NCBI GenBank assembly: GCA_011056555.1
Contig: DSEQ01000047.1
Location: 62,001 to 126,000, forward strand
Source: Candidatus Zixiibacteriota bacterium
GTDB lineage: Bacteria > Zixibacteria > MSB-5A5 > JAABVY01
DNA: 64,000 nucleotides
Direction of reading: 5' to 3'
Shown: one piece after another, positions 49,364 through 59,053 of the stretch
Position numbering within the stretch: position 1 is the stretch's first letter
Layout: each line of letters opens with the position of its first letter
Made by a program: the position numbers and the translations under genes
The notes under the pieces: model-generated
What the model saw: only the letters and a program-made list of their open reading frames with translations
Told to the model about the DNA's origin: nothing
The model's database searches: none

Positions 49364-49426
49364 AAATAAACCCTGATTAACCCTTCAATTAGGGCCATTA
49401 AAAGCAAACACTATATTTTAGTCAAC

Positions 49427-49451
49427 AAAAAAGGCCATTTAAGATATGGCC
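49427..49451 (-). terminator. Rho-independent terminator (minus strand) for 49478..51499
   Basis: ggccat ttaagat atggcc preceded on plus by aaaaaa, i.e. a T run on minus. Confidence 0.75.
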
Positions 49452-49477
49452 CGCATACTGCTACAAGCGCCGGTATT

Positions 49478-51499
49478 TCAGTATGCAAGGCAAGGCGGAG
49501 GCTGACCGCCGACAAATACAAAATTGATTATAAACACAGCATCCGACACATTTATATTATCGTCACAATTTGCGTCACCCTGATATAATTCCGGCCGGGG
49601 AGGCTCTCCCCCGACAAATGTAAAATTGATGATCCAGACCGCATCGCTGACGTTGATAGTACCGTCATTATTGGAATCGCCATTGAATCTGACAATATAC
49701 ATGGGCAGGGAATCTACACCAAAGGCGACGCTGTCTTTATGAGAGGTCGCAGTGAGAATGATGTTATTAACTGTTCCCGGCAGGAGATCGGGCCCGGAGA
49801 GAATGTCAGCCGCGACCATAACAGAATCTTTAACTGGAATTGTGAAAAGGGTGTCATGAAGCTGGCAGTCCCATCCCATTTCATCACTGATAGTCATGTG
49901 ATAGATGTCCTGGTTCGAGCCGCGGTTGTAGACCCAGAAATTGACTGTCCTGGGGCCCATGGAATATATATCATACGGCCCCGCGTCCCTCACATCCGCA
50001 GCGTAATCCGGCCAGGGAAGCAGCTGGGCGGAATAGACATAATCTAGACCCTCCCCATACCAGGATCTTACAACCGGATTCAATATTATATAGTCATAGT
50101 TTTCAATCTCGGATACTATCAATGATCCGGCGTAAGCTTCGTTTAATGGGATTTCCATAAACGTGTAGTTGTTGTCCGGCTCTGCCAGAATAACATTCGC
50201 ACTCCAGTGATAGCCGTCCTGGCCATCAAAGTGTATCAGGAATTCTCCGATTACATCTCCAAATTCAGCAAACTTAATATAGTTCGCTCCCAACCCGTGC
50301 GGACGCATGGCAGAAGGAGGATGCATATTGCTGACCGGGTAGAATGAAATAGTCCCGATCAGATCGACTGTCTCAGGATAATCCCATCCCTGTTCGTAAT
50401 GGTTACCATCATCATATATGGAGGTGCACCAGTTCCAGGCGGCAAATTCCCCGAAGGCATCATAGAGATTAGAGCCATAGCCCAGCAAGGCTGTGTTAAT
50501 GGCGGTATAAACATCATCATTATATATCAGGTTTTCCCAGATGCTTTTAATCAGCGTTGTATCGAAGTTATGATCCAGGAATCGGTTCCAGACAAAGGCT
50601 CCGTAATCATGGTAGTAAGAGCTGTCATTTAATGGCAGTTGTGGATAGTCGAAGAAACACCAGAGATAGTTGTAATTGTCATTGACCTGGGGATAGCAGA
50701 TTTCCTCCATCCAGCAGGAGGAGACCTCCATATACCAGACCTCGCTCAAGAGATTGTAAGCCATCTGAGTCGCGTGGAAGTATTCATGCGCACAGGTGAC
50801 CTTTGCGGCGCCCTTCTCGAGCCCCTCCGGATCATCGTTGGGAGGGAAATCTATAAAGTTTCTGTGTACCACCATATAACTGATCCAGTCATCCCATGCC
50901 TCCGGCCCGGGGCTTTCGGGCTGAGTATAGCCATAATAGGGCATCTCCATAAGATAGATATCGTAAAGTGAATCACCGCCCTCGCTGCCGTCTGAGGGCG
51001 GATATAGGTAAGCTAAATTACCATGCATGCACCTGTATGAACTGTCACTGTAATGGGCGACGCAGTCCACATAATCGGGGATCCCGTTGAACGGATCGAC
51101 ATCGGATGAATCGACTGCATGAGCGCCCTCGATATTGTAGTGAATCCGGAAATACCCGTCGGGACTTAGGGCTGAAAAGACCATGTTCGGCCTTCCGAGA
51201 TAATTGTTGAGGATTTCCTGCTCCGGCCCGCTCAGTCGCTCCAAATTCAGTCTGGCCTCGATCATAATTTCTGTTGCTGATTTCAGCTTGACATCCGGCT
51301 CGAGCCTGAATTCCTCGGGCAATCTTTCGGGGGCGTGAACGGTCATGACCTTGTAGATAATCTTCTCTCCGAGACTGATCCGATTCTCGGCATAGGCAGT
51401 TTCGATCTTGTCAACCGGGGAGCTTTTTGCAGACAGGCTGGCAGCGACAAATAATATCGCGGCAGAAAAGATGAATATCTTAAAGATATTGCTTTTCAT
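49478..51499 (-). CDS. MXAN_6640-like putative metalloprotease with C-terminal dockerin pair
   Basis: VTCAHEYFHATQMAYN (HExxH); FNGDSNNDGTINVSDAVWIINFTFVGG..YQGDANCDDNINVSDAVFIINFVFVGG. Confidence 0.88.
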   Translation of the reverse strand: MKSNIFKIFIFSAAILFVAASLSAKSSPVDKIETAYAENRISLGEKIIYKVMTVHAPERLPEEFRLEPDVKLKSATEIMIEARLNLERLSGPEQEILNNYLGRPNMVFSALSPDGYFRIHYNIEGAHAVDSSDVDPFNGIPDYVDCVAHYSDSSYRCMHGNLAYLYPPSDGSEGGDSLYDIYLMEMPYYGYTQPESPGPEAWDDWISYMVVHRNFIDFPPNDDPEGLEKGAAKVTCAHEYFHATQMAYNLLSEVWYMEVSSCWMEEICYPQVNDNYNYLWCFFDYPQLPLNDSSYYHDYGAFVWNRFLDHNFDTTLIKSIWENLIYNDDVYTAINTALLGYGSNLYDAFGEFAAWNWCTSIYDDGNHYEQGWDYPETVDLIGTISFYPVSNMHPPSAMRPHGLGANYIKFAEFGDVIGEFLIHFDGQDGYHWSANVILAEPDNNYTFMEIPLNEAYAGSLIVSEIENYDYIILNPVVRSWYGEGLDYVYSAQLLPWPDYAADVRDAGPYDIYSMGPRTVNFWVYNRGSNQDIYHMTISDEMGWDCQLHDTLFTIPVKDSVMVAADILSGPDLLPGTVNNIILTATSHKDSVAFGVDSLPMYIVRFNGDSNNDGTINVSDAVWIINFTFVGGEPPRPELYQGDANCDDNINVSDAVFIINFVFVGGQPPPCLAY

Positions 51500-51767
51500 G
51501 CGGATTCTCCGGGGCGAGACATCAGATACAGGGCTCCAGTAATAACATCCAAGGCCGTTAATGCATACTTAAGTATATCGGCAACATAGCCTTTGTTCCT
51601 GAATGTATAAATTTTGCAAGTATAGAAGCAGGAACATCTTACGTTGATAAAGATAATGAAATGGCAGATTTTGTCAATTCAAAAAGGCTCTGCGGTATTT
51701 GACAAATTTTATACAGTTCCCCGCTCGCCCCCGTTATCTGTGCAGTCAGGCTGTATAATTCACTGAC

Positions 51768-51950
51768 TTAAGCCGAAAACTGCCTTTTCTCCCCGTTACG
51801 CCTGAAAGAAATCAAACCAAACTCGCCGGCCAGTATTTTATTGCTTATGCTCACAAATTCTGAGCCGCTAAGACATTGCAGGGCATAGGGGTGGATAATC
51901 TTCTTTTCGATCAACTTGGCCTGGCTGTAGTCAAAACTCGCTGAAGTCAT
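51768..51950 (-). CDS. Microprotein A (novel paralogous family)
   Basis: Start re-placed to MTSASFDYSQAKLIEKKIIHPYALQCLSGSEFVSISNKILAGEFGLISFRRNGEKRQFSA, preceded by ggaaggaggtcgcc; shares YxLQ..N[KR]IL with 52512..52676 and 60147..60286. Confidence 0.7.
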   Translation of the reverse strand: MTSASFDYSQAKLIEKKIIHPYALQCLSGSEFVSISNKILAGEFGLISFRRNGEKRQFSA

Positions 51951-52020
51951 GGCGACCTCCTTCCGGGAGGCGGCTAAGGTTACGTATGAGTCCTCAATAA
52001 ATAGCTTTTTGACATACACC

Positions 52021-52443
52021 TCAGGCCCTTATTTTTTTCCTTAATTTCTTGATTGCGCGCCACTTATAAATATTGACCACCTGCTGGGTAATGCCAAGTC
52101 TGGCGCCGATTTCCCTCTCCGTTAGCCCCTCTATAATGAGCTTTATGACCTGTTTCTGCCTTTCCGAAAGCGAATTCTTTATGTGCCAGTTGAGCTTACC
52201 AATAAACCTTCGGTCGAAAGCCTTTTTTTCCACCTCGAAATGGGTCTGATGATAGGCCGACCTCTCGTTGGAAAATGTATTTATCAGCTCGGGATCGAGC
52301 GAAATCTCTGCATACAGATACTCTTTCCTGCTGGGCATTCCATAATATAAGAAGAAATCCGGCTGATGGGACCTAAATAACGGATTAATCTGATTTTTTT
52401 GCATGATTTTAACTATTTCCTTATAAAAAAATGGCTTAAACAT
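52021..52443 (-). CDS. Helix-turn-helix (sigma-70 region 4/LuxR-like) putative regulator
   Basis: LSERQKQVIKLIIEGLTEREIGARLGITQQVVNIYKWRAIKKLRKKI. Confidence 0.78.
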   Translation of the reverse strand: MFKPFFYKEIVKIMQKNQINPLFRSHQPDFFLYYGMPSRKEYLYAEISLDPELINTFSNERSAYHQTHFEVEKKAFDRRFIGKLNWHIKNSLSERQKQVIKLIIEGLTEREIGARLGITQQVVNIYKWRAIKKLRKKIRA

Positions 52444-52511
52444 CGTTTAATTGACAGAAACGATGCACTCTGGCATTTGAATCAAAACACCTTGTTTCTT
52501 GAGAGGGTTAT

Positions 52512-52676
52512 ATGTACACACCAAAGCGATCCAATTTGAGCGGGGTGAAATCCAGACGCTCATGGGCCCTATATCGTTTGCAGAGCATACCTCCTTCCAA
52601 GCTGGCGACAGTAGTTAACCGAATTCTGCGAGGGGATGATTATCTCTTCAATTCTCTTGAGCGCGAAACAAAGTAA
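52512..52676 (+). CDS. Microprotein B (same family; absent from ORF track)
   Basis: Manual translation MYTPKRSNLSGVKSRRSWALYRLQSIPPSKLATVVNRILRGDDYLFNSLERETK*; gagaggg upstream. Confidence 0.6.
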   Translation: MYTPKRSNLSGVKSRRSWALYRLQSIPPSKLATVVNRILRGDDYLFNSLERETK

Positions 52677-52770
52677 TTTCGCTGGATTTCTTCTTGCGGC
52701 TTTTTATTATTCTGATTGGATGAAAAAAAACTTGCTACGCACCTGAATAAGTAATCCGGGATATATTGCC

Positions 52771-52805
52771 AAATAAAAGCCCGCTGACTTTTCATCCAGC
52801 GGGCT
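52771..52805 (-). terminator. Rho-independent terminator (minus strand) for 52833..55994
   Basis: agcccgctg acttttcatc cagcgggct, TTTTATTT on minus. Confidence 0.85.
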
Positions 52806-52832
52806 AATCTTTTGTATTCTACTGATTATTAA

Positions 52833-55800
52833 TCAGCAGTCCGGCTCTCCGTTGCCATCAGTATCGCAGGGAGCACTGCCACCCACGAAAACATAATTGA
52901 TAATCCATACCGCATCGCTGACATTAACAGTAGTATCACAGTTGGCATCTGCTGATGCCAGTGGGTCGGGCTGCGATCCTCCGACAAAGACATAATTAAT
53001 GATAGTGACCGCATCGCTGACATTGACAGACTGGTCGGAATTTGCATCGCCGCAAATATAGCCCGGATTAATCTGCATGCCCAGAAGCTTGGAGGTTTTA
53101 CTGCCGGTCTCATCCTGCACCTCGGCCCAGAATCCTTCCGGGCCCTCATTTAGCGGCACACCCGACAGCAGACCATCCTCTGAAAGGGTCAGGCCGCTGC
53201 CCTCAAGACTGCTGTATTTATCGCTCCATAATTTGTCACCGGTTCCGCCGGTACAGGTAAGCTGGTAGCTGTAGGCTTCGCCGACTTTGCCGTCAGGCAA
53301 TGTATCCTGGACGATTGTCAGACTCGGATTGACGGTGAATTCAAAGTCCTGCGTATCGTCCGCGCCAACGGCATCTGCGGCCCGTGCGGTAAAGTGTATT
53401 ATGCCGGCTGCGGATGGTACACCCGATATGATTCCTGTGGCAGAGAGTGTCAGACCGGTACCATCCAGATCAGAATTCACATCACTCCAGACCAGACTGC
53501 CGGTTCCTCCCGTGGCGCTGAGCTGCTGGGAATATGTTCGGCCCTGGGTCCAGTCCGGAAGAGTGTCCTCCTGAATTTGAACAACGGGATTGATTTCAAA
53601 GCTAAACTGTTTTTCATCAGTCTCACTGGCGGCATCGGTTACCATTGCGGTGAAGGTTATGGTGCCGGTCACAAACGGCAGTCCTGAAAGAAGGCCGCCG
53701 CTCGCCAGAGACAGACCGGTTCCCTCGAGATCATCATACTTATCGCTCCAGGTCAGCGCGCCGGTTCCGCCGGTCGCTTCCAGCTGCTCTGAATATAATA
53801 GTCCAAATGTCCAGTCGGGTAATGACAGAGTTACGATTTCGGGAACGATGCTCATGGGCGGGAACACTATCATGTCCACCCAGGCGCAATCGGAACCTGT
53901 GGATTGACTTCCGTCCTTAGTATAGGCCCATTTGAATGTGTGCATTCCGGGATCGACGCTGAAACTGACCTGTGCCCAGGGATCCTCCCCGGACCATTTC
54001 TGCTGCTCGACATCATCGATATAGAACCTCAAATAATCCCATCCTGATTCGGACGAAACCCTGTAGTAGAAACTGATCTCACCCCCCGAGAGCACTTCTG
54101 CCGAGAGCTCCATGGATGAGTTTTGATTATGTGTGATGGTCCCCGATTTTGCGGAATAGACGCCTTCATATACATTCGTGGTTACGGCCTGCCAGCTGGC
54201 GCTGCCGCCCATAACCCAGGGATACTGGGTGAAACCGCCGCTTTCGAAGTCCTCTATCTGCTGCCCGATCATCAGGTCGAAGAATATGCTGTCGGTGTAG
54301 CCGCCGTCGGCAGTAACATCCATCCTGAACGGCGCCAGGTAATTGATTGGACAGGAGGAATCGATATCGAACTGATACTGGCTGTTCGACTGCGCGGTCC
54401 CGCCCAATGCCGCGATGGTCGGATAGCTTGAGATTGACTGGGTGATTGTGATATAGGGATCATCCGATGAAAGAACACCGCTGGTGTTGTATGCTATGCC
54501 GGCCCCGTAGTTTATCAGTGTTATATTGGCCACGACATTATCACCCGGGTCAAGCGTGCCTCCGCTATGTGAGACATAATCGAGGAGAGGGATATTCGGC
54601 AGAGGAGTCATGGCAACATCAACACGGTTCGTCTGCAGATTGACTACAGTAATAGAATATATAGTATCGATATAATAGCCGGGGGCGGAGAATTCCAGGT
54701 CGTAGGTTCCGGCTTCAATCATACGATGGTAATCACCGACCTCCGGATCGGTATAGACCATGGAACTGTCCGTATCGCTGTCATGGCCGATTACCCTGAC
54801 CATAGCGTGCACCGGCAGACCGGTATTGGCGTCCGTGACAACACCGCGGATGCCATACAGGGCCTGCTCGAGCCAGTCCAATAATGATACTCTCAGGTAT
54901 CCCCACCAGGCCGGAAGCTGGCTGGCAGGGAGCAGCTTTGTGCTGGATATTTCCATGGTTACTTCGCGGCTGTCGTGGAAATAATTCATGTAATCCTGGC
55001 GCCCGCCGGAAATTGAATACCAGGCATAGCCATTCGTAATGCCATTGTTCAGGTCGGTCAAATAGCCCGAGGGGCTGTAGTATTGCGCTGAATCTGCAAA
55101 CTGCCTTGAGATATCGACATACCATTGATTGTCGGCATGAAGTGCAGCCCATGTATCCCAGGGATAATTTACGACTTCCGCGCCGCCGTGGAAGTTAGCG
55201 CCGATGACGAAGCTGTGGGCTTCCGCGAAATCCATCATGGCCTGGGTTTCAACCTGACGAGTGCCTCCGGGATAGGGGCCGTCCTCAGGATCGGGAAAAT
55301 TACGGTTCAGGTCGTAGCTATTGGCGTTGTAGCGCGTAGCCCCATAGACGGAGTTATCTCCGCCGGCATAAGTTCCATCCGGATTGGCGAGCGGATTAAT
55401 CCAGATTTCGCAGCTGTCCACCAGCCGCGTAATCAGTGAATCTGTACCATAGGCAGTCAGCAGAGAATCTGCCAGGCGGAGCATCAGCACATAGCCGGCG
55501 GTCTCGTCTCCATGGATGGTGGCGGAATACATCACCTCCGGCTCGTCTTCCTCAACCCCCACATTGTCGGATATCTCCAGAAACAGCAGCGCCCTTCCCT
55601 CAACCGTAGTACCGACATTATGCACCTGGCACAACGAAGGGTAATCCAGGGCAAATTGATTCATCATGGAGACATAGCCGGAGTAAGTCGGATATACATC
55701 CCATTCCAGAATATCGGCTTTATCTGAGGACATCTCGGGCTCGATCAAGGTTCCCGGATGCGGCAGGATTTCATAGCCATAGCCGTATTGCTCAAATTCG

Positions 55801-55994
55801 GCCAGTTCTTCTTGATTAGCATAGGCATAGACCGTCAGGCCCTCGACATTATCGATGGAAATCATGCGGGAAAGCTTTTCCAGCATTTCTTTAGAGTCGA
55901 TTTGAAATTTGAAATAGACCTCAGTAGATTTAGCCTGAATCGCCCCCAAAAGGAATAGTATTATAACTGGAATGATAATGTAAAGCTTTTTCAT
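52833..55994 (-). CDS. M14 family zinc carboxypeptidase with putative-Ig repeats and C-terminal dockerin pair
   Basis: SATIHGDETAGYVLMLRLAD, NPDGTYAGGDNSVYGATRYNANSYDLNRNFPD, VTMEISSTK; three LPDWTxGxxYSxQLxATGGTGxLxWSD repeats; ICGDANSDQSVNVSDAVTIINYVFVGG..ADANCDTTVNVSDAVWIINYVFVGG. Confidence 0.94.
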   Translation of the reverse strand: MKKLYIIIPVIILFLLGAIQAKSTEVYFKFQIDSKEMLEKLSRMISIDNVEGLTVYAYANQEELAEFEQYGYGYEILPHPGTLIEPEMSSDKADILEWDVYPTYSGYVSMMNQFALDYPSLCQVHNVGTTVEGRALLFLEISDNVGVEEDEPEVMYSATIHGDETAGYVLMLRLADSLLTAYGTDSLITRLVDSCEIWINPLANPDGTYAGGDNSVYGATRYNANSYDLNRNFPDPEDGPYPGGTRQVETQAMMDFAEAHSFVIGANFHGGAEVVNYPWDTWAALHADNQWYVDISRQFADSAQYYSPSGYLTDLNNGITNGYAWYSISGGRQDYMNYFHDSREVTMEISSTKLLPASQLPAWWGYLRVSLLDWLEQALYGIRGVVTDANTGLPVHAMVRVIGHDSDTDSSMVYTDPEVGDYHRMIEAGTYDLEFSAPGYYIDTIYSITVVNLQTNRVDVAMTPLPNIPLLDYVSHSGGTLDPGDNVVANITLINYGAGIAYNTSGVLSSDDPYITITQSISSYPTIAALGGTAQSNSQYQFDIDSSCPINYLAPFRMDVTADGGYTDSIFFDLMIGQQIEDFESGGFTQYPWVMGGSASWQAVTTNVYEGVYSAKSGTITHNQNSSMELSAEVLSGGEISFYYRVSSESGWDYLRFYIDDVEQQKWSGEDPWAQVSFSVDPGMHTFKWAYTKDGSQSTGSDCAWVDMIVFPPMSIVPEIVTLSLPDWTFGLLYSEQLEATGGTGALTWSDKYDDLEGTGLSLASGGLLSGLPFVTGTITFTAMVTDAASETDEKQFSFEINPVVQIQEDTLPDWTQGRTYSQQLSATGGTGSLVWSDVNSDLDGTGLTLSATGIISGVPSAAGIIHFTARAADAVGADDTQDFEFTVNPSLTIVQDTLPDGKVGEAYSYQLTCTGGTGDKLWSDKYSSLEGSGLTLSEDGLLSGVPLNEGPEGFWAEVQDETGSKTSKLLGMQINPGYICGDANSDQSVNVSDAVTIINYVFVGGSQPDPLASADANCDTTVNVSDAVWIINYVFVGGSAPCDTDGNGEPDC

Positions 55995-56369
55995 CTGAAA
56001 CTTCCTAAGTTACTTAGTACCAAGTTTGTATGTATAACGTGCAGTATTTTCGAGCACAAAAATGTACTGACTCCGCTTCCCAAGATATATATGTTAAAGA
56101 TAATCGCTTTTAAAATTCTGTCAATAAGCTAAAAGATGATTTTACTCTCAATATTGGCCAATAAAGCCCTTATTGTTAATATACGCAATCAATTAAAATA
56201 TCGGCAGAAAAGCTCTCACTTCCATGACCTTAAAATCAATAATTCCGCCGCAGGGAATATGGTCTCAACAGAAAACAGAATCCCTTTAGCTGGATCAACT
56301 CATATCCAAAACGCCAAGGCGATACAGATTTCCTGCAGAGTTTATCTAAATGCGGATTAAAGCGAAAGA

Positions 56370-56504
56370 TCAATCAGGGAGAGCGATAGCCAATGCGGTC
56401 AGGGCAATCGCGGCAAAAAATGACTGCAGTTGAATCTGCCTGGCCTTTTCCATCAGCATTTTCCTGAAACTTTCATCCTCGATCGGTTCCGGACCATCAT
56501 CCAT
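56370..56504 (-). CDS. Small single-TM protein (44 aa)
   Basis: Manual translation MDDGPEPIEDESFRKMLMEKARQIQLQSFFAAIALTALAIALPD*. Confidence 0.5.
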   Translation of the reverse strand: MDDGPEPIEDESFRKMLMEKARQIQLQSFFAAIALTALAIALPD

Positions 56505-56534
56505 ATTTCTCGCACCCTGCGAAGCCAGCGCCAC

Positions 56535-56723
56535 TCAGGTTTTCTCTTTGTATTGAAGGAACCCGATTGTGGCCATCATAAACGGTATGAACAGAAATAA
56601 CCTCCACCAGCGGCTCAAATCGACAGCGATCATAGTCAACAGCAGCAGGACCGTGATTACAAATGCGGCTATGCCGAATGCCAGGCGTTTGCGGCTTTCT
56701 TTCGGCCCGATATTGCGAACCAT
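56535..56723 (-). CDS. Small membrane protein, two predicted TM segments
   Basis: MVRNIGPKESRKRLAFGIAAFVITVLLLLTMIAVDLSRWWRLFLFIPFMMATIGFLQYKEKT. Confidence 0.65.
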   Translation of the reverse strand: MVRNIGPKESRKRLAFGIAAFVITVLLLLTMIAVDLSRWWRLFLFIPFMMATIGFLQYKEKT

Positions 56724-56800
56724 TGCAGAAGACTCCCTCTTTTAACGAACAATAATCCAATTTAAGCGGATAAGAATCGATTTCAATATTAAAACATAAA

Positions 56801-56836
56801 CAAAAATGCTGAAGTCCCGGATTTCGGGACTCCAGC
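56801..56836 (-). terminator. Rho-independent terminator (minus strand)
   Basis: tgctgaagtcccggatttcgggactccagca hairpin, ATTTTTGTTT on minus. Confidence 0.8.
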
Positions 56837-56867
56837 ACTCAGGCAAGGAAGTTGCAAAAAGTGATTA

Positions 56868-57731
56868 CTATAGACTTTCAGCTAACTCAAAGTCCACAGA
56901 ACCCATACTAATATCTATATCAAAGTCAAGATGCCCCTTTTTGGAATCATAATCTCTGGTCTGATAGACACCGTCTTTCACCTTCTCGAAATCATCCGGA
57001 ACTCCCACGCTCGAGGTCCAGTCCTCTGAATAGTGAATCTTCGTTCCCATATTATGATTGAGTTTGATATTGGTCGAACTCATTCCGGCATCGAGGGTGA
57101 CATTGCCGTCAAAGACCAGTTTTCCGGAAAAGTCCAGATCGAACGAGGCCATGCCGGCATCAATTTCAAGATTTTCGAAATTAGCGTTGCCGAAGCCATA
57201 GCACTCAAACGAGCTCTTGCCGGCATCTATGCTGAAATCCTTTATACGGCCTTTATTGGGTTGGTTAAATATTATGGTACCGGAAGCCATGCCGATATCC
57301 ATTTCGAGCCCGGTAATCTCCAGCCCGCTGAAATCGAAATCGGCCTCGCACATGCCGGCGTCAACAGCAAGATCCATTGGGACCATATCCCCCAACAGCA
57401 CCTCCCAGCTATTCTCTGATCCTTTGTTCGAGAAGGTAAACGATCTCTTCTTCTGCTCGATTTTCATTATAAGAGTTCCCACATCCCCCTCTTTTTGATA
57501 CTTGACGGTAACCTCAAACAGATCGGCATCATACTCGCCGTTGATCCTGGCGATATAGTTCCCGGTTCCCCGGGCGAGTTTAAGTTCCGCCATGCCGAAA
57601 TCCATCTCGACATTGAGAAATTTTTCGCCTTCAAAATCAATTGTCCTGGTGTAGACCTGGTTATCGGCGTCCGCCAGAAGGCCGGAGCTGAAGGCCAGAA
57701 TGGTTAATATTGTCACTGCAACTTTCCGCAT
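56868..57731 (-). CDS. Toast-rack/DUF4097-like secreted beta-repeat protein
   Basis: Signal peptide; repeating VEMDFGMAELKLARG / LAVDAGMCEADFDFSGLEITG / LEIDAGMASFDLDFSGKLVFDG / VTLDAGMSSTNIKL motifs. Confidence 0.8.
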   Translation of the reverse strand: MRKVAVTILTILAFSSGLLADADNQVYTRTIDFEGEKFLNVEMDFGMAELKLARGTGNYIARINGEYDADLFEVTVKYQKEGDVGTLIMKIEQKKRSFTFSNKGSENSWEVLLGDMVPMDLAVDAGMCEADFDFSGLEITGLEMDIGMASGTIIFNQPNKGRIKDFSIDAGKSSFECYGFGNANFENLEIDAGMASFDLDFSGKLVFDGNVTLDAGMSSTNIKLNHNMGTKIHYSEDWTSSVGVPDDFEKVKDGVYQTRDYDSKKGHLDFDIDISMGSVDFELAESL

Positions 57732-57826
57732 AATCTCCCTCCATCGGTTGAGAAAATAGTCTGTAAATTTAATTTTATTTACGGCGGTACTATGGAAATG
57801 TTGCGGAAAATTGGGGGAGGATATTT

Positions 57827-59002
57827 TTAGCTGTCGATTTCGGGCTCAAGGACTTCAATTCCCGCGCTTTCTTTTTTCTCAAACCTCGGTTCAAGCCGGA
57901 CTTTTTTCGGACGGGTGCCGAAACGCGAAAAGAAGACACCGCCCAGGCCGGCGGTATACATGATAAACTGCTCGGACCAGAACAGGATCTGGAGGATCCA
58001 GGCCAGCGGCCAGATGTTAATAAAAGCGAAGAATGCGGAAAAAATAAGTGGGCTCCCGAGCAGAATTGCGCCGGCCAGCGTGGTACGGATATACCCGGGA
58101 TAACGCAGAGTAGAATGCTGTCCCAGTTGAAATCCAGCAAACTGGGTGAAGCCGATTGCGCCAATTATGAAAGCGGCGATAACGACGAATGGATAGACCA
58201 GGAGCGCCACCGGGATGCCGATGATGCTGATCAGGATCAAGACCCAGATCGGAAGCAGCGCAATAGTCAGGAGCACACCGATCAGGAAGCATTTGACGAA
58301 GCCCTCTTGAAGCTGTATGCGAATGCGTGCCACGGGCCGGGGCATGACTGCGGTCACGCTGGCCACGATCAAGAGGATGGCTGCCAGAGAAATGACCATC
58401 ACGATCATGGCGGGCGGCCCGACAAATTGCAGGTCGGCAAGATTAAGATTGATCCGTTCATAGCGCCCCTTGAAATCATAAACAGTCTCATCGACCGGAC
58501 GCTGAAATTCCATGGAGGAGATATTTCCCCAGACCATTGTGCCCGAATCGAGCACAACCTCGCCCAGGCATACAATTTCACCCTCCACATTGGCCCCGGG
58601 GCGTATCCTGATATCACCGAAAATCACGAATATGTCGCCTTTGACATATCCCCTGATCTCCAGGTCGCCGCCAAGTACGACCACTTCCCCTCTTACTGAA
58701 TCCGCAACATCGATCAATTCGTTCTTGCCGAATGTTATAATGTCGTTGCCTGCCGAAAAGACTTTGCCGCGGCCGTCTCTTTCCACCGCCCGCAGAATAA
58801 GTGTATCGCTGCCGTCATCATAGTTTATCTCGATGCGCTCCCTGGAAATGTCTATTTCCACGGCTTTGCGAAGTGTATCGGCCATGCCCAGTGAATCCGG
58901 CGCCAGCTCCTCCTCCTCATAGGCATAAACAGAGGGGCCCGACACCAGCATCAAAACAAGTGTCAGAAAGAGTATCTTTTTGAAGTTCCTGGCAATCATC
59001 AT
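57827..59002 (-). CDS. Polymer-forming (bactofilin-like) domain membrane protein
   Basis: VRGEVVVLGGDLEIRGYVKGDIFVIFGDIRIRPGANVEGEIVCLGEVVLDSGTMVWGNI followed by multiple TM segments. Confidence 0.85.
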   Translation of the reverse strand: MMIARNFKKILFLTLVLMLVSGPSVYAYEEEELAPDSLGMADTLRKAVEIDISRERIEINYDDGSDTLILRAVERDGRGKVFSAGNDIITFGKNELIDVADSVRGEVVVLGGDLEIRGYVKGDIFVIFGDIRIRPGANVEGEIVCLGEVVLDSGTMVWGNISSMEFQRPVDETVYDFKGRYERINLNLADLQFVGPPAMIVMVISLAAILLIVASVTAVMPRPVARIRIQLQEGFVKCFLIGVLLTIALLPIWVLILISIIGIPVALLVYPFVVIAAFIIGAIGFTQFAGFQLGQHSTLRYPGYIRTTLAGAILLGSPLIFSAFFAFINIWPLAWILQILFWSEQFIMYTAGLGGVFFSRFGTRPKKVRLEPRFEKKESAGIEVLEPEIDS

Positions 59003-59053
59003 ATAATCCTGTACTAAAGCAAACGTATCGGCAGAGAGGATGTTTCTTCCGCT

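Noticed and set aside
48701-49369. 222-aa plus-strand ORF opposite the Ser/Thr kinase
   Set aside because: Shadow ORF; the kinase motifs on the minus strand are unambiguous.
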